From JBDUDR01 sp040002845 (GTDB taxonomy: Bacteria; Actinomycetota; Actinomycetes; Propionibacteriales; Nocardioidaceae), in the NCBI GenBank assembly GCA_040002845.1, contig JBDUDR010000062.1, positions 1-14,677 on the forward strand: 14,677 nucleotides of DNA. The letters run 5' to 3'. A program made the translations under genes and the position numbers. This document shows, piece by piece, positions 1 to 6,803 of this stretch. The notes below the pieces were generated by a model. It was not told the origin of the DNA, searched no databases, and was given only the letters and a program-made list of their open reading frames with translations. Positions within the stretch are counted from its first letter, which is position 1. The number at the start of each line of letters is the position of its first letter.

Positions 1-1224
1 GTCGACGCCCGCAGCGACATCTACTCGACCGGCTGCCTCCTGTACGAACTCCTCACCGGCCGGCCGCCGTTCGTCGGCGACAGCCCGGTGTCCGTTGCGT
101 ACCAGCACGTGCGCGAAGACGCCGCGGCCCCCTCGACGCTCGACCCCCAGATCTCGCCCGCGATCGATGCAATCGTGGCCAAGGCGCTGGCCAAACGCAC
201 CGAGGAGCGCTATCAGAGCGCGGCCGAGATGCGGGCGGACATCCAGCGTGCCCTGGCCGGCCAGCAGATCGCGGCGCCGGCGGTGACCTCAGAGGTCACC
301 CAGGCGTACATGCCCCTGCTGTCCGAGCCCACCCAGCCCATGACCACGGCCATGCCGGCAGTCGAGCCGGTCGACGACCATCCGACTCGGCGTCGGGTGG
401 CTTACGTGCTGCTCGGCGTGGCGGTGCTGGCCGTATTTGTCGCAGCCGCGATCTTCGGCCGGGAGTTCTTCGCCAAGAGCGACGTCCCCCAGGTCTCAGT
501 CCCGAACGTCGTCGACCTGACGCGCGCGAAGGCCATCAAGAAACTGGACACGGTGGGGCTCAAAGCCGACATCACGCTCCAGAACAGCAACGACGTGGCG
601 AAGGGCGTGGTGCTGACCCAGGATCCACCGCTCGGGACGTTGGTTGACAAGGGGAGCAAGGTCAAGCTGACGGTGTCGGCCGGCAAGAAGATGGTGCAGA
701 TACCGCCCGACATCGTGGACATGAACCTGCAAGACGCAGAAGCCGCGCTGCACGACGTGGGCTTGAGGTCCAAACCGATCGAGGAGCACAGCACCGAGAC
801 CAAGGGCCAAGTCACCCGGACCGATCCGCTGCCGGGCTCCGAGGTGGCCGTCGGGACTGTTGTCACCGTCTGGTTCTCCGCGGGTCTGGTGGAGGTGCCA
901 TCGGTCATCCTGCAGACGCAGGACGAGGCGACGACCCAGCTGACCGGGTTGGGTTTCCAGGTGACGCCGTCCTTCGATCCCAGCTCCGACCAACCCGCGG
1001 GAACCGTGATCGGCCAGAATCCTGAGGGCGGCAAGAAGGTGGCGTACGGCAGCCAGGTGGTGATCACTGTCTCCTCGGCGACTCCGACGCCCACCGAGAC
1101 AACGACGACTCCCACCGACACCACGACGAGCCCGACAGACACGTCTAGTCCTCGGCAGAGCCCACCCACTTCTGGCGCTACCAACACAGCGACGGTGCCG
1201 TCGATCGAGCGCAGACACCGGTAG
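1..1224 (+). CDS. pknB: Serine/threonine protein kinase PknB, C-terminal part (5' end outside window)
   Basis: Transmembrane kinase that senses peptidoglycan fragments through extracellular PASTA domains and phosphorylates cell-wall and division proteins (family knowledge). The reading frame is open from base 1. The first residues, DARSDIYSTGCLLYELLTG, are kinase subdomain IX; LAKRTEERYQSAAEM near residue 65 is the end of the kinase fold. A Pro/Thr juxtamembrane linker follows, then one membrane helix (about residues 133-153, VAYVLLGVAVLAVFVAAAIF) and three PASTA repeats (about 167-228, 232-295 and 297-359). A Thr/Pro/Ser-rich tail of about 48 residues ends the protein. M. tuberculosis PknB has four PASTA repeats, so this one is shorter outside the membrane but carries the extra tail. 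ATP-binding and catalytic-loop residues lie upstream and cannot be checked. It converges on the DUF881 gene with only 6 bp between the stop codons. Symbol assigned from architecture and neighbours. Confidence 0.95.
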   Translation, partial: VDARSDIYSTGCLLYELLTGRPPFVGDSPVSVAYQHVREDAAAPSTLDPQISPAIDAIVAKALAKRTEERYQSAAEMRADIQRALAGQQIAAPAVTSEVTQAYMPLLSEPTQPMTTAMPAVEPVDDHPTRRRVAYVLLGVAVLAVFVAAAIFGREFFAKSDVPQVSVPNVVDLTRAKAIKKLDTVGLKADITLQNSNDVAKGVVLTQDPPLGTLVDKGSKVKLTVSAGKKMVQIPPDIVDMNLQDAEAALHDVGLRSKPIEEHSTETKGQVTRTDPLPGSEVAVGTVVTVWFSAGLVEVPSVILQTQDEATTQLTGLGFQVTPSFDPSSDQPAGTVIGQNPEGGKKVAYGSQVVITVSSATPTPTETTTTPTDTTTSPTDTSSPRQSPPTSGATNTATVPSIERRHR

Positions 1225-1244
1225 TCGAAGTCAGCGACTGCCGG
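1218..1244. terminator. Hairpin between convergent pknB and DUF881 genes
   Basis: ccggtagtcg (1218-1227) pairs with cgactgccgg (1235-1244) around a 7-nt loop, giving 10 pairs of which one is a G-U wobble. It spans both stop codons of the convergent pair and so could act on both transcripts. No U-tract follows on either strand, so this would be a U-less actinobacterial-type terminator. The pairing is read from sequence; termination is inferred. Confidence 0.5.
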
Positions 1245-2055
1245 ACGACCCTTGCGAGTCCGGAGGCGCGATGGCGTGGGCGTAGTTGAGGTCGGGAGAC
1301 TCGCCATACGCAGGCAACTCGACGTGCGCGAGCAGAGCGACGGTGTACCCCAGCCCGAACCGGACCACGTACAGCTTGTAGTTGTCGATGTAGTCCGAGG
1401 CGTCGAGGCCCGCCTCCATTGACTGCTGGTTGCCGATCGCGACGATGCGGTAAGGCGGGGAGTACGGCACCCCGTGCAGCACGACTGTGTTGCCCACGCA
1501 CTTGATGCCAGTGGTCGCGATGATCCGCTGGCCCTGCAACGACATCGCTTCCGCGCCACCAGCCCACAGCGCGTTCACCACCGCCTGGATGTCTTGTTGG
1601 TGTACGACCAGCGCGTTGGGCCCAATGGCGGGAGGAACCACCTGGTTGCGGGGCGCGTCGTCGAGGGTCACCGACAGGCCCGGTCCGGACATCTGGGTCA
1701 GGCCTACCTCCGGCTCCATCCGGGCCAGCTGTCGCCGGAGTCGGGCCACCCGCTGGTCGGTGACCTGACCGGCCAGCTGGTCGATGCCGGCCTGCAGGGC
1801 GGCCGCCTGGGCGCGCAAACTCTTGACGTCGGAACTCCGCATCTGAACCAGGCTGGGCAGGTCGTTGAAGCGACCTCCGCGCAGATCCGTACCGTTTGCG
1901 TTGATAGCACTCGTGACGAACAGCAGGCCGGCGACGGCAACCGCGACCGGGGAGGCCATCCGCCACCAGATGTTGCCCCGCGACCCTTCGTCCCGGCGCC
2001 AGATCGCGCGTGACCAGACCGGAGCTCTCTTGCCCAGGTCGTCGCGCTCCTCCAT
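1231..2055 (-). CDS. DUF881 family membrane protein
   Basis: 274-residue protein of the DUF881 family, found in Gram-positives beside crgA and pknB; its biochemical role is not established. There is a charged cytoplasmic N-terminus (1-32), one membrane helix (about 33-51, MASPVAVAVAGLLFVTSAI), a short helical or coiled-coil stretch rich in Ala, Gln, Leu and Arg (about 75-115), and then the DUF881 domain. Typical family blocks are visible: LTQMSGPGLSVTLDDAP (119-135), NALVVHQQDIQAVVNALWAGGAEA (147-170) and the end of the domain with YKLYVVRFG. The domain should lie outside the membrane. The ATG at 2055 is preceded by ggaggag with 8 nt spacing. It is divergent from crgA, sharing a 110-bp upstream region. 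In M. tuberculosis the equivalent gene (Rv0012) is also divergent from crgA. Confidence 0.9.
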   Translation of the reverse strand: MEERDDLGKRAPVWSRAIWRRDEGSRGNIWWRMASPVAVAVAGLLFVTSAINANGTDLRGGRFNDLPSLVQMRSSDVKSLRAQAAALQAGIDQLAGQVTDQRVARLRRQLARMEPEVGLTQMSGPGLSVTLDDAPRNQVVPPAIGPNALVVHQQDIQAVVNALWAGGAEAMSLQGQRIIATTGIKCVGNTVVLHGVPYSPPYRIVAIGNQQSMEAGLDASDYIDNYKLYVVRFGLGYTVALLAHVELPAYGESPDLNYAHAIAPPDSQGSSGSR

Positions 2056-2165
2056 CTGCCTGCTCCTCCGTGGCGCGGGACCTCGACTCGTGCCGACCTC
2101 GCCAAGAACGTTGCGGTGTCGTTGACTACGCTAGCTGACGAACCGCCCCATCCGAGGAGCCCACG
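2056..2165. promoter_or_regulatory. Divergent upstream region of DUF881 gene and crgA
   Basis: This 110-bp region must hold the start signals for both genes. The crgA ribosome-binding site gaggag (2154-2159) and the DUF881 site (about 2063-2069, minus strand) are clear. TTGACT at 2122-2127 resembles a -35 box, but no convincing -10 lies 17 bp downstream. TACGCT at 2127-2132 fits a loose TANNNT -10. I cannot assign a transcription start with confidence. Confidence 0.3.
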
Positions 2166-2423
2166 GTGCCTGAGTCACGCCCCCGCAAGAAGCCGACCTA
2201 CACACCGGCGCAGGCCAAGTCGCTGAAGGCCGTCAAGGGGTCCGGCCGATGGGTGGCGCCAACCATGGTGACCTTGTGGCTGGTGGGGTTAGCCTGGATC
2301 GTGGTGTTCTACGTGACCATCAACCACACGGTCCCGATCATCACCGATCTCGGCAACTGGAATCTGCTCGTCGGCATGGGCCTGATCGGTCTGGGGTTCG
2401 TGTTCGCCACCAAGTGGGAGTAG
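2166..2423 (+). CDS. crgA: Cell division protein CrgA
   Basis: Small (85-residue) integral membrane protein of the CrgA family. In actinomycetes it interacts with FtsZ, FtsI and FtsQ at the septum; in Streptomyces it restrains septation in aerial hyphae (family knowledge). A basic Pro/Lys-rich N-terminus, MPESRPRKKPTYTPAQAKSL, leads into two membrane helices (about 29-51 and 65-84), and the protein ends in the family-typical ATKWE. GTG start at 2166 with gaggag 6 nt upstream; length matches the family. It stands alone on this strand between divergent DUF881 and convergent rhomboid genes, as in other actinobacterial origin regions. Confidence 0.95.
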   Translation: MPESRPRKKPTYTPAQAKSLKAVKGSGRWVAPTMVTLWLVGLAWIVVFYVTINHTVPIITDLGNWNLLVGMGLIGLGFVFATKWE

Positions 2424-2554
2424 CCCGGCAACCCTCCCCAGCCGCGCACGGACCGACCATCTCGTTTGCGGCCGATCCCCGTCGCGCCTCGCAAAATGCG
2501 ACGTTCCGGTAGTCGACCGGGTCACCGAACAGCATGACCGTCACACTTTGTGGC

Positions 2555-2633
2555 AGAGCCTGCCCCTCCGGACCCGCCGGCGCCCTCAGCGAGTGTCTGC
2601 GTCGCACGAGGGCGCCATTGTGCGACAGGCTCT
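2555..2633. terminator. Nested inverted repeats, candidate terminator or structured RNA
   Basis: Outer arms agagcctg (2555-2562) and caggctct (2626-2633) are perfect complements. Inside them ggcgccctc (2579-2587) pairs perfectly with gagggcgcc (2608-2616), and within that loop gcga (2589-2592) can pair with tcgc (2602-2605). A competing hairpin uses gtcgcac (2601-2607) with gtgcgac (2620-2626). There is no U-tract. It could end both convergent transcripts; whether it is transcribed as its own RNA is unknown. Confidence 0.4.
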
Positions 2634-2664
2634 ATTGCTCACGGGGGGTGTGCGAACGCAAGCA

Positions 2665-2717
2665 TGTGAATAACAGGAATGTGATTCGTCCACAGCGGTT
2701 ATCCACACTGTGGACGA
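2665..2717. other. DnaA-box-like cluster
   Basis: Four 9-mers occur in 53 bp. TTATTCACA is on the minus strand (2665-2673), TCGTCCACA on plus (2686-2694), a perfect TTATCCACA on plus (2699-2707), and TCGTCCACA again on minus (2709-2717). The second and fourth form part of a perfect 10-bp inverted repeat (tcgtccacag and ctgtggacga) flanking the third. The E. coli consensus is TTATNCACA and the actinobacterial one is close to TTGTCCACA. No dnaA or dnaN is in the window, so this is not evidently oriC itself. DnaA binding is inferred. Confidence 0.5.
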
Positions 2718-2721
2718 GCGG

Positions 2722-3615
2722 TTACTGGGTCAGGTCGACGGACCTGATCACCACCAGCACGAGACAGATCGCGAGCACCAGGGCGAACCCGGCCCACTGG
2801 AACAGGGTGCGACGATCGCGCGGTGAGTACGCAAGGACGGCACCCAGCCCCAGGCCGGCCACCAGCCCACCCAGATGTCCCTGCCAGCTCACGCCGGAGG
2901 CCACGAAGCTGTAGACCAGGTTGAAGCCCAGCAACATGACGAGCCAGCTGGTGTCCATCTTGCGCTGGAACGAGATCACCAGCGCGGCGCCCAACAGACC
3001 GAAGACCGCGCCGGAGGCTCCGATCGTCGGGACCAGCGGGGGGGTGAACAGATAGACGGCGACCGACCCGGCCAGGGCCGACACCAGGTAGAGGGCGATG
3101 AACCGGGTGCGCCCGAGCAGCGTCTCGAGCGTCGGGCCGAAGATCCAGATGGCAATCATGTTCAGCAGGATGTGCAGCAGCTGCACGTGCACGAACGCAC
3201 TGGTGAGCAACCGCCAGTATTGTCCGTCGGCGACGCCGCCAATCTGTCCGAAGTTCTGGATGAACCCCACCCGCCCGATCATCTCGGTGCGGTCGAGCAG
3301 CGGGCTGGACTGACCGCCGGTCAGCTGGATCAACAAGAAGACGGCCACGTTGAGACCGATGATGATCTTGGTGACCAGGTCGGACCGGCCTCCGGCAATG
3401 GCCGCGCCACCGAAGCTGGTGCGCGCGCGAGGTGTCGTCGCGGCACCTGCGGCGACGCACTCCGGGCAATGGAACCCAACCGATGCCTGACGCATGCAGT
3501 CGGGGCAGATGTACCGCTCGCAGCGCTGACACTGGATGTAAGTCTCGCGGTCGGGATGGCGGTAGCAGCGCGGCACCGACGATTGGGGCGGAACCGGTGC
3601 GGAGGGTTGCGTCAT
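2722..3615 (-). CDS. Rhomboid family intramembrane serine protease with N-terminal zinc finger
   Basis: 297 residues. The N-terminus (about 17-53) is a B-box-like zinc-binding segment with CYRH, CQRCERYICPDC and FHCPEC. The rhomboid domain follows with about six membrane helices. The catalytic serine lies in GASGAVFG (Ser201) and the catalytic histidine in HLGG (His247); the oxyanion-side motif is HILLNM (His148, Asn152). Both catalytic residues are present, so it is predicted active as an intramembrane protease; its substrate is unknown. This zinc-finger plus rhomboid form is common in actinobacteria next to ppiA. It follows ppiA by 47 bp on the same strand and is probably co-transcribed with it. 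The ATG at 3615 has no clear Shine-Dalgarno, so the start is less certain than the domain. Confidence 0.93.
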   Translation of the reverse strand: MTQPSAPVPPQSSVPRCYRHPDRETYIQCQRCERYICPDCMRQASVGFHCPECVAAGAATTPRARTSFGGAAIAGGRSDLVTKIIIGLNVAVFLLIQLTGGQSSPLLDRTEMIGRVGFIQNFGQIGGVADGQYWRLLTSAFVHVQLLHILLNMIAIWIFGPTLETLLGRTRFIALYLVSALAGSVAVYLFTPPLVPTIGASGAVFGLLGAALVISFQRKMDTSWLVMLLGFNLVYSFVASGVSWQGHLGGLVAGLGLGAVLAYSPRDRRTLFQWAGFALVLAICLVLVVIRSVDLTQ

Positions 3616-3662
3616 GCTGTCAGGCGCGCTGGGAGATGTGGGACATTCGGCGCTACCACCCG

Positions 3663-4187
3663 CTACCGGCGGTCGATCTCGACGGTGCCGATGGTGACCG
3701 GCTCGACGGTACGATCGCTCCCGTCGGTCTTGAGTGCCGCGATCTCGTCAACGACCTTGCGGCTGTCCTCGTCCGCCACCTCGCCGAAGATCGTGTGCTT
3801 GAAATTGAGCCACGTGCACGGGGCGACGGTCACGAAGAACTGGGATCCGTTGGTGCCCGGGCCGGCGTTGGCCATCGCCAGCTTGTAGGGCTCGGAAAAG
3901 GTCAGGTCGGGATGCGGCTCGTCCTTGAACTGGTAGCCCGGACCGCCGGTGCCAGTGCCGAGCGGGCAGCCGCCTTGGATCATGAAACCCTTGATGACCC
4001 GATGAAAACCGAGGCCGTCGTAAAACCGCTGAGACGACGTGGTGCCGGTCTTGGGGTCGGTCCACTCCTTGGTGCCCTCGGCCAGGCCGACGAAGTTGCG
4101 CACGGTCTCGGGCGCGTGGTCGGGAAACAGCTTGATGACGATGTCGCCCTTGGACGTCTTCAAGGTCGCGTACAGGTCCTCAGCCAC
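3663..4187 (-). CDS. ppiA: Cyclophilin-type peptidyl-prolyl cis-trans isomerase
   Basis: Catalyses cis-trans isomerisation of X-Pro bonds; cytoplasmic, as no signal peptide is visible. 174 residues from the chosen start. The cyclophilin core is complete: FHRVIKGFMIQGG (catalytic Arg63, Gln71), ANAGPGTNGSQFFV (106-119) and WLNFKHTIFG (Trp126, His131). I chose the GTG at 4187 because aaaggtgg lies 8 nt upstream and the N-terminus VAEDLYATLKTSKGDIVIK then matches family starts. An in-frame ATG at 4241 would add 18 residues but has no ribosome-binding site, and the extra Arg-rich stretch is not family-like. It heads a probable ppiA-rhomboid unit and is divergent from the gene at 4336. Related proteins sit at the same origin-proximal position in other actinobacteria. 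Confidence 0.93.
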   Translation of the reverse strand: MAEDLYATLKTSKGDIVIKLFPDHAPETVRNFVGLAEGTKEWTDPKTGTTSSQRFYDGLGFHRVIKGFMIQGGCPLGTGTGGPGYQFKDEPHPDLTFSEPYKLAMANAGPGTNGSQFFVTVAPCTWLNFKHTIFGEVADEDSRKVVDEIAALKTDGSDRTVEPVTIGTVEIDRR

Positions 4188-4335
4188 AGGTTCGGCCACC
4201 TTTCGATCGAGTCGGCCTATCCTCGCACGAGGCTCTGACATCGCGGCCGGGCGGGCAAATGACGCCCGGCGTCTGCCTGCGGGCGTCGAACATGCATAGG
4301 ATGTGCGCTGTCTTGTTCATACCTGAGGAGGCGCC
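4188..4335. promoter_or_regulatory. Divergent upstream region of ppiA and the membrane-protein gene
   Basis: For the plus-strand gene, TAGGAT (4297-4302) is a good actinobacterial -10, giving a short leader with a strong gaggagg site before the GTG at 4336; no clear -35 is seen. The centre holds two mutually exclusive inverted repeats: gccgggcg (4246-4253) with cgcccggc (4263-4270), and gacgccc (4261-4267) with gggcgtc (4281-4287). A smaller palindrome, cctcg-ca-cgagg, lies at 4221-4232. These may be operator or leader structures; that is inference. Confidence 0.35.
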
Positions 4336-5055
4336 GTGAGCAAGTCCGCTCGCGAAATGGCAAAGAAGGCACAAAACACGTTGAAGCCGGCCGCCGAACA
4401 GGCCCGCGAAACGGTCCTGCCGGCGGTGAGCGAAGCCGCCCAGCAGGCCAAGGAGAAGCTCGGGCCGCGTCTGGAGACCGCCAGAGCGCGTGTCACGCCC
4501 GTCCTGGAAGAGGTGGGCCCGGCCGTCGGGGCAGCCCTGTCAGCCGCTGCAGCGGCGAGTGAGCCATATCGCGAGGAGGCCAAGCGCCGCGGCGACGCCG
4601 CGGTGGCGGCTTTGCGCGGAGAGGTGGAGGCGCCGACTCCGAAGCATCGCATCCGCAAGCTCCTGATGCTGCTCGGCCTGGGCGCCGCTGCGGCCTACGC
4701 GTACAAGTGGTTCAAGGGCCGAGACGCTGCCGACGAGTGGGAGCAGGCCTACCAGCCGACCTCGGCGCGGGCGGTTCCCGATTCCGATGTCTCGGAGTCC
4801 GACGAGCAGCCCGAAGACAGCCTGTTCACGGACAAGGCCACCGAAGGTGAGGATGACAAGAGCACCAACGGCGCCGTGCCGGATGCGGTCGAAGCGGTCG
4901 AAGAGTCGACAACGATCACCCCGCCCGAGCACACGGTCGAGACGGTGACCGGCGAGGCTGACGGTGCCACGGACTCGACACCCGCTGCCAGCTCCGACGG
5001 AGCCGCCGCGGAGCCGGAGTCGAAACCTCGAGCGCGGCGCAAACGCGCCACCTGA
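4336..5055 (+). CDS. Membrane-anchored Ala/Glu-rich protein (DUF5324-like)
   Basis: 239 residues. The first 100 are a long amphipathic, Ala/Glu/Lys-rich helical region resembling apolipoprotein or LEA-like repeats. One membrane helix follows (about 108-125, KLLMLLGLGAAAAYAYKWF) and then an acidic, Thr/Ser/Glu-rich low-complexity tail (about 140-230) ending in a basic PRARRKRAT. Such proteins occur next to ppiA in Streptomyces and relatives; the function is unknown to me, and the DUF5324-like label is from overall resemblance. The GTG at 4336 has a strong gaggagg 5 nt upstream. It converges on the metallo-hydrolase gene with 2 bp between stops. Confidence 0.85.
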   Translation: MSKSAREMAKKAQNTLKPAAEQARETVLPAVSEAAQQAKEKLGPRLETARARVTPVLEEVGPAVGAALSAAAAASEPYREEAKRRGDAAVAALRGEVEAPTPKHRIRKLLMLLGLGAAAAYAYKWFKGRDAADEWEQAYQPTSARAVPDSDVSESDEQPEDSLFTDKATEGEDDKSTNGAVPDAVEAVEESTTITPPEHTVETVTGEADGATDSTPAASSDGAAAEPESKPRARRKRAT

Positions 5056-5069
5056 CCTCAGTGGCCGCG
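5044..5069. terminator. Hairpin spanning the stop codons of the convergent pair
   Basis: cgcgccac (5044-5051) pairs with gtgg-c-cgcg (5061-5069), 8 pairs with one bulged C, around a 9-nt loop that contains most of both stop codons. No U-tract. A possible bidirectional terminator; termination is inferred from position only. Confidence 0.35.
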
Positions 5070-5687
5070 GTCGATCCATTCCGGCAGATGTGGCGCCTCA
5101 GCACCGATGCTCGTGTCCTCACCGTGTCCGGCATGCACAGTCGTGCCAGCCGGCAGGGTGAGCAGCTGGTCCCGGATGGACTCGATGATCAGTGAGAAGT
5201 CGCTGAAGGACCGGCCGGTCGCCCCCGGACCACCCTTGAACAGCGTGTCACCGGTGAACACCGCCTCTAGGTCCCGGGCGTACAGGCACGTGCTGCCGAA
5301 CGAGTGCCCTGGGGTGTGGAGCGTGGTCAGCGTGGTTCCCGCCACCTCGAAGGTCGTGCCGTCGGCGAGCTCGTGATCAGGTGCGGGCTCATAGAGATGG
5401 TCCCAGAGCATCCGATCCGCGGGATGCAGCCAGATCGGTGCCTCGGTGGCGTCGAACAGGTCTCCGGCCGCGCTGATGTGGTCGTTGTGACCGTGCGTGC
5501 ACACGAGAGCCACCACCTGCCGCCCGTCGATGGCCTCCACGATCGGCGCCGCGTCGTGCGCTGCGTCGATGACCAGCACCTCGCGGTCGTCCCCCACCAG
5601 CCAGACGTTGTTGTCCACGTCCCAGCTGCCGCCGTCGAGGCTGAACGTACCCGACGTGACGACTTTCTCGACCCGAGCCGAGCTCAC
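5058..5687 (-). CDS. MBL-fold metallo-hydrolase (glyoxalase II-like), mscR partner
   Basis: 209-residue metallo-beta-lactamase-fold hydrolase. The metal ligands are complete: THGHNDH (His65, His67, Asp69, His70), His128 in HTPGHS, Asp147 in FTGDTLF and His188 in HAGHGE. This is the dinuclear site of glyoxalase II-type thioesterases; no signal peptide is seen, so it is cytoplasmic. The GTG start at 5687 overlaps the mscR stop by 4 nt (GTGA), implying translational coupling. The same mscR-MBL pair occurs in mycobacteria (Rv2259-Rv2260). MscR makes an S-formylmycothiol-type thioester, so a thioesterase acting on that product is a reasonable inference, but I see no direct proof. Other thioester substrates are possible. 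Confidence 0.92.
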   Translation of the reverse strand: MSSARVEKVVTSGTFSLDGGSWDVDNNVWLVGDDREVLVIDAAHDAAPIVEAIDGRQVVALVCTHGHNDHISAAGDLFDATEAPIWLHPADRMLWDHLYEPAPDHELADGTTFEVAGTTLTTLHTPGHSFGSTCLYARDLEAVFTGDTLFKGGPGATGRSFSDFSLIIESIRDQLLTLPAGTTVHAGHGEDTSIGAEAPHLPEWIDRGH

Positions 5688-6769
5688 AGCTCCACCACCG
5701 ACCGCAGCACGTCGCCGGCCTGCATCCGGTCGAACGCAGCTTCCACGTCGCCGAGCCCGATCGTTTCGCTGACGAACGCGTCAAGGTCGAGGCGTCCCTG
5801 CTGGTAGAGGTCGACCAGCATCGGGAAGTCGCGGCTCGGGAGGCAGTCGCCGTACCAGCTCGACTTCAGCGCCCCGCCGCGACCGAAGACGTCGAGCAGC
5901 GGCAGGTCCACCCGGAAGTCGGGCGTCGGCACACCGACCAGCACCACGGTGCCGGCCAGATCGCGAGCGTAGAAGGCTTGTTGGTATGTCTCGGGGCGAC
6001 CGACCGCGTCGATCACCACGTCGGCGCCAAAGCCGTCGGTGAGCTTGCGGATGGCCTCGACGACATCGGTGCCCTTGGCGTCGACCGTGTCTGTCGCGCC
6101 CAGGCCCTTGGCTCCCGTCAGCTTGCGCGGGTCGATGTCCACGGCGATGATCCGCCTAGCCCCGGCTAGCCGCGCGCCGGCGACCGCGGCCGAGCCGACG
6201 CCGCCGCAGCCGATGACCGCCACTGTGTCCCCCCGGCTGACGTTGCCAGTGTTGAGCGCGGCTCCCAGACCAGCCATCACTCCGCAGCCCAGCAACCCGA
6301 CCGCCGCTGGCCGCGCTCCCGCATCGACCTTGGTGCACTGGCCGGCCGCGACCAGCGTCTTCTCCAGGAAGGCCCCGATGCCCAAAGCCGGCGACAGCTC
6401 TGTGCCGTCGTCGAGCGTCATCTTCTGGTCGGCGTTGAACGTGTTGAAGCAGTACCACGGGCGGCCGCGCAGGCAGGCCCGGCAACGACCGCACACGGCA
6501 CGCCAGTTGAGCACGACGAAGTCGCCGACCGCGACATCGCTGACACCGGGCCCGATCGCCTCCACGATGCCTGACGCCTCGTGCCCGAGCAGGAACGGGA
6601 AGTCGTCGCTGATGCCGCCCTCGCGGTAGTGCAGATCCGTGTGGCAAACGCCGCAGGCTGAGATCTTGACCATCGCTTCGCCGGGGCCCGGGTCCGGGAC
6701 GTTGATGGTCTCCATGGTGACGGGTGCACCCTTGGCTCGGGCGACGACTCCTTGGACCTGCTGCGGCAT
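5684..6769 (-). CDS. mscR: S-(hydroxymethyl)mycothiol dehydrogenase (mycothiol-dependent formaldehyde dehydrogenase)
   Basis: Zinc-dependent medium-chain alcohol dehydrogenase that oxidises S-hydroxymethylmycothiol with NAD, detoxifying formaldehyde; in mycobacteria it also reduces S-nitrosomycothiol (family knowledge). 361 residues, full length. Catalytic zinc ligands are Cys42 in CGVCHTDLH, His63 in GHEASG and the Cys of GLLGCGVMAG. The structural zinc is held by Cys93, Cys96, Cys99 and Cys107 (CGRCRACLRGRPWYC). The Rossmann motif is GCGGVGSAAV. The ATG at 6769 has ggaagga 8 nt upstream. It follows the acyltransferase gene by 34 bp and is coupled to the MBL hydrolase. Its presence marks a mycothiol-producing host. 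Confidence 0.95.
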   Translation of the reverse strand: MPQQVQGVVARAKGAPVTMETINVPDPGPGEAMVKISACGVCHTDLHYREGGISDDFPFLLGHEASGIVEAIGPGVSDVAVGDFVVLNWRAVCGRCRACLRGRPWYCFNTFNADQKMTLDDGTELSPALGIGAFLEKTLVAAGQCTKVDAGARPAAVGLLGCGVMAGLGAALNTGNVSRGDTVAVIGCGGVGSAAVAGARLAGARRIIAVDIDPRKLTGAKGLGATDTVDAKGTDVVEAIRKLTDGFGADVVIDAVGRPETYQQAFYARDLAGTVVLVGVPTPDFRVDLPLLDVFGRGGALKSSWYGDCLPSRDFPMLVDLYQQGRLDLDAFVSETIGLGDVEAAFDRMQAGDVLRSVVEL

Positions 6770-6803
6770 CGATGGGTTCCTTCCGGTGGGCTGGGCCTGT
6801 CAG

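Larger units (their letters stand above)
2424..2721. other. Non-coding convergent intergenic region, crgA to rhomboid
   Basis: 298 bp with no credible gene; the open frames here have no actinobacterial protein character. From left to right it holds a small hairpin 57 nt after crgA (cgtcgc 2480-2485 with gcgacg 2498-2503), a nested inverted-repeat block at 2555-2633, and a cluster of DnaA-box-like 9-mers at 2665-2717 ending just before the rhomboid stop. It is more AT-rich at 2661-2705 than its surroundings. No tRNA fold was recognised. Confidence 0.6.

Noticed and set aside
1080..1160. Repetitive acc/aca-rich tract as a tandem DNA repeat
   Set aside because: It encodes the Thr/Pro-rich tail of the kinase and has no regular period beyond codon bias.
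402..1559. Long minus-strand open frame across pknB and DUF881
   Set aside because: It is a shadow of the PASTA kinase frame: low-complexity Ser/Thr/Val content from the antisense of Thr/Pro codons, no domain, and it overlaps two well-supported genes.
2424..2721. Possible tRNA or CRISPR in the crgA-rhomboid gap
   Set aside because: No cloverleaf with a TTCRA-type T-loop was found, and there are no regularly spaced direct repeats.
2875..3888. 337-codon plus-strand open frame opposite rhomboid and ppiA
   Set aside because: Gln/Asp/Arg-rich composition is typical of antisense of GC-rich genes, and two conserved genes occupy the other strand.
4188..4241. Upstream ATG start of ppiA
   Set aside because: No ribosome-binding site and a non-family N-terminus; the GTG at 4187 has aaaggtgg at ideal spacing.
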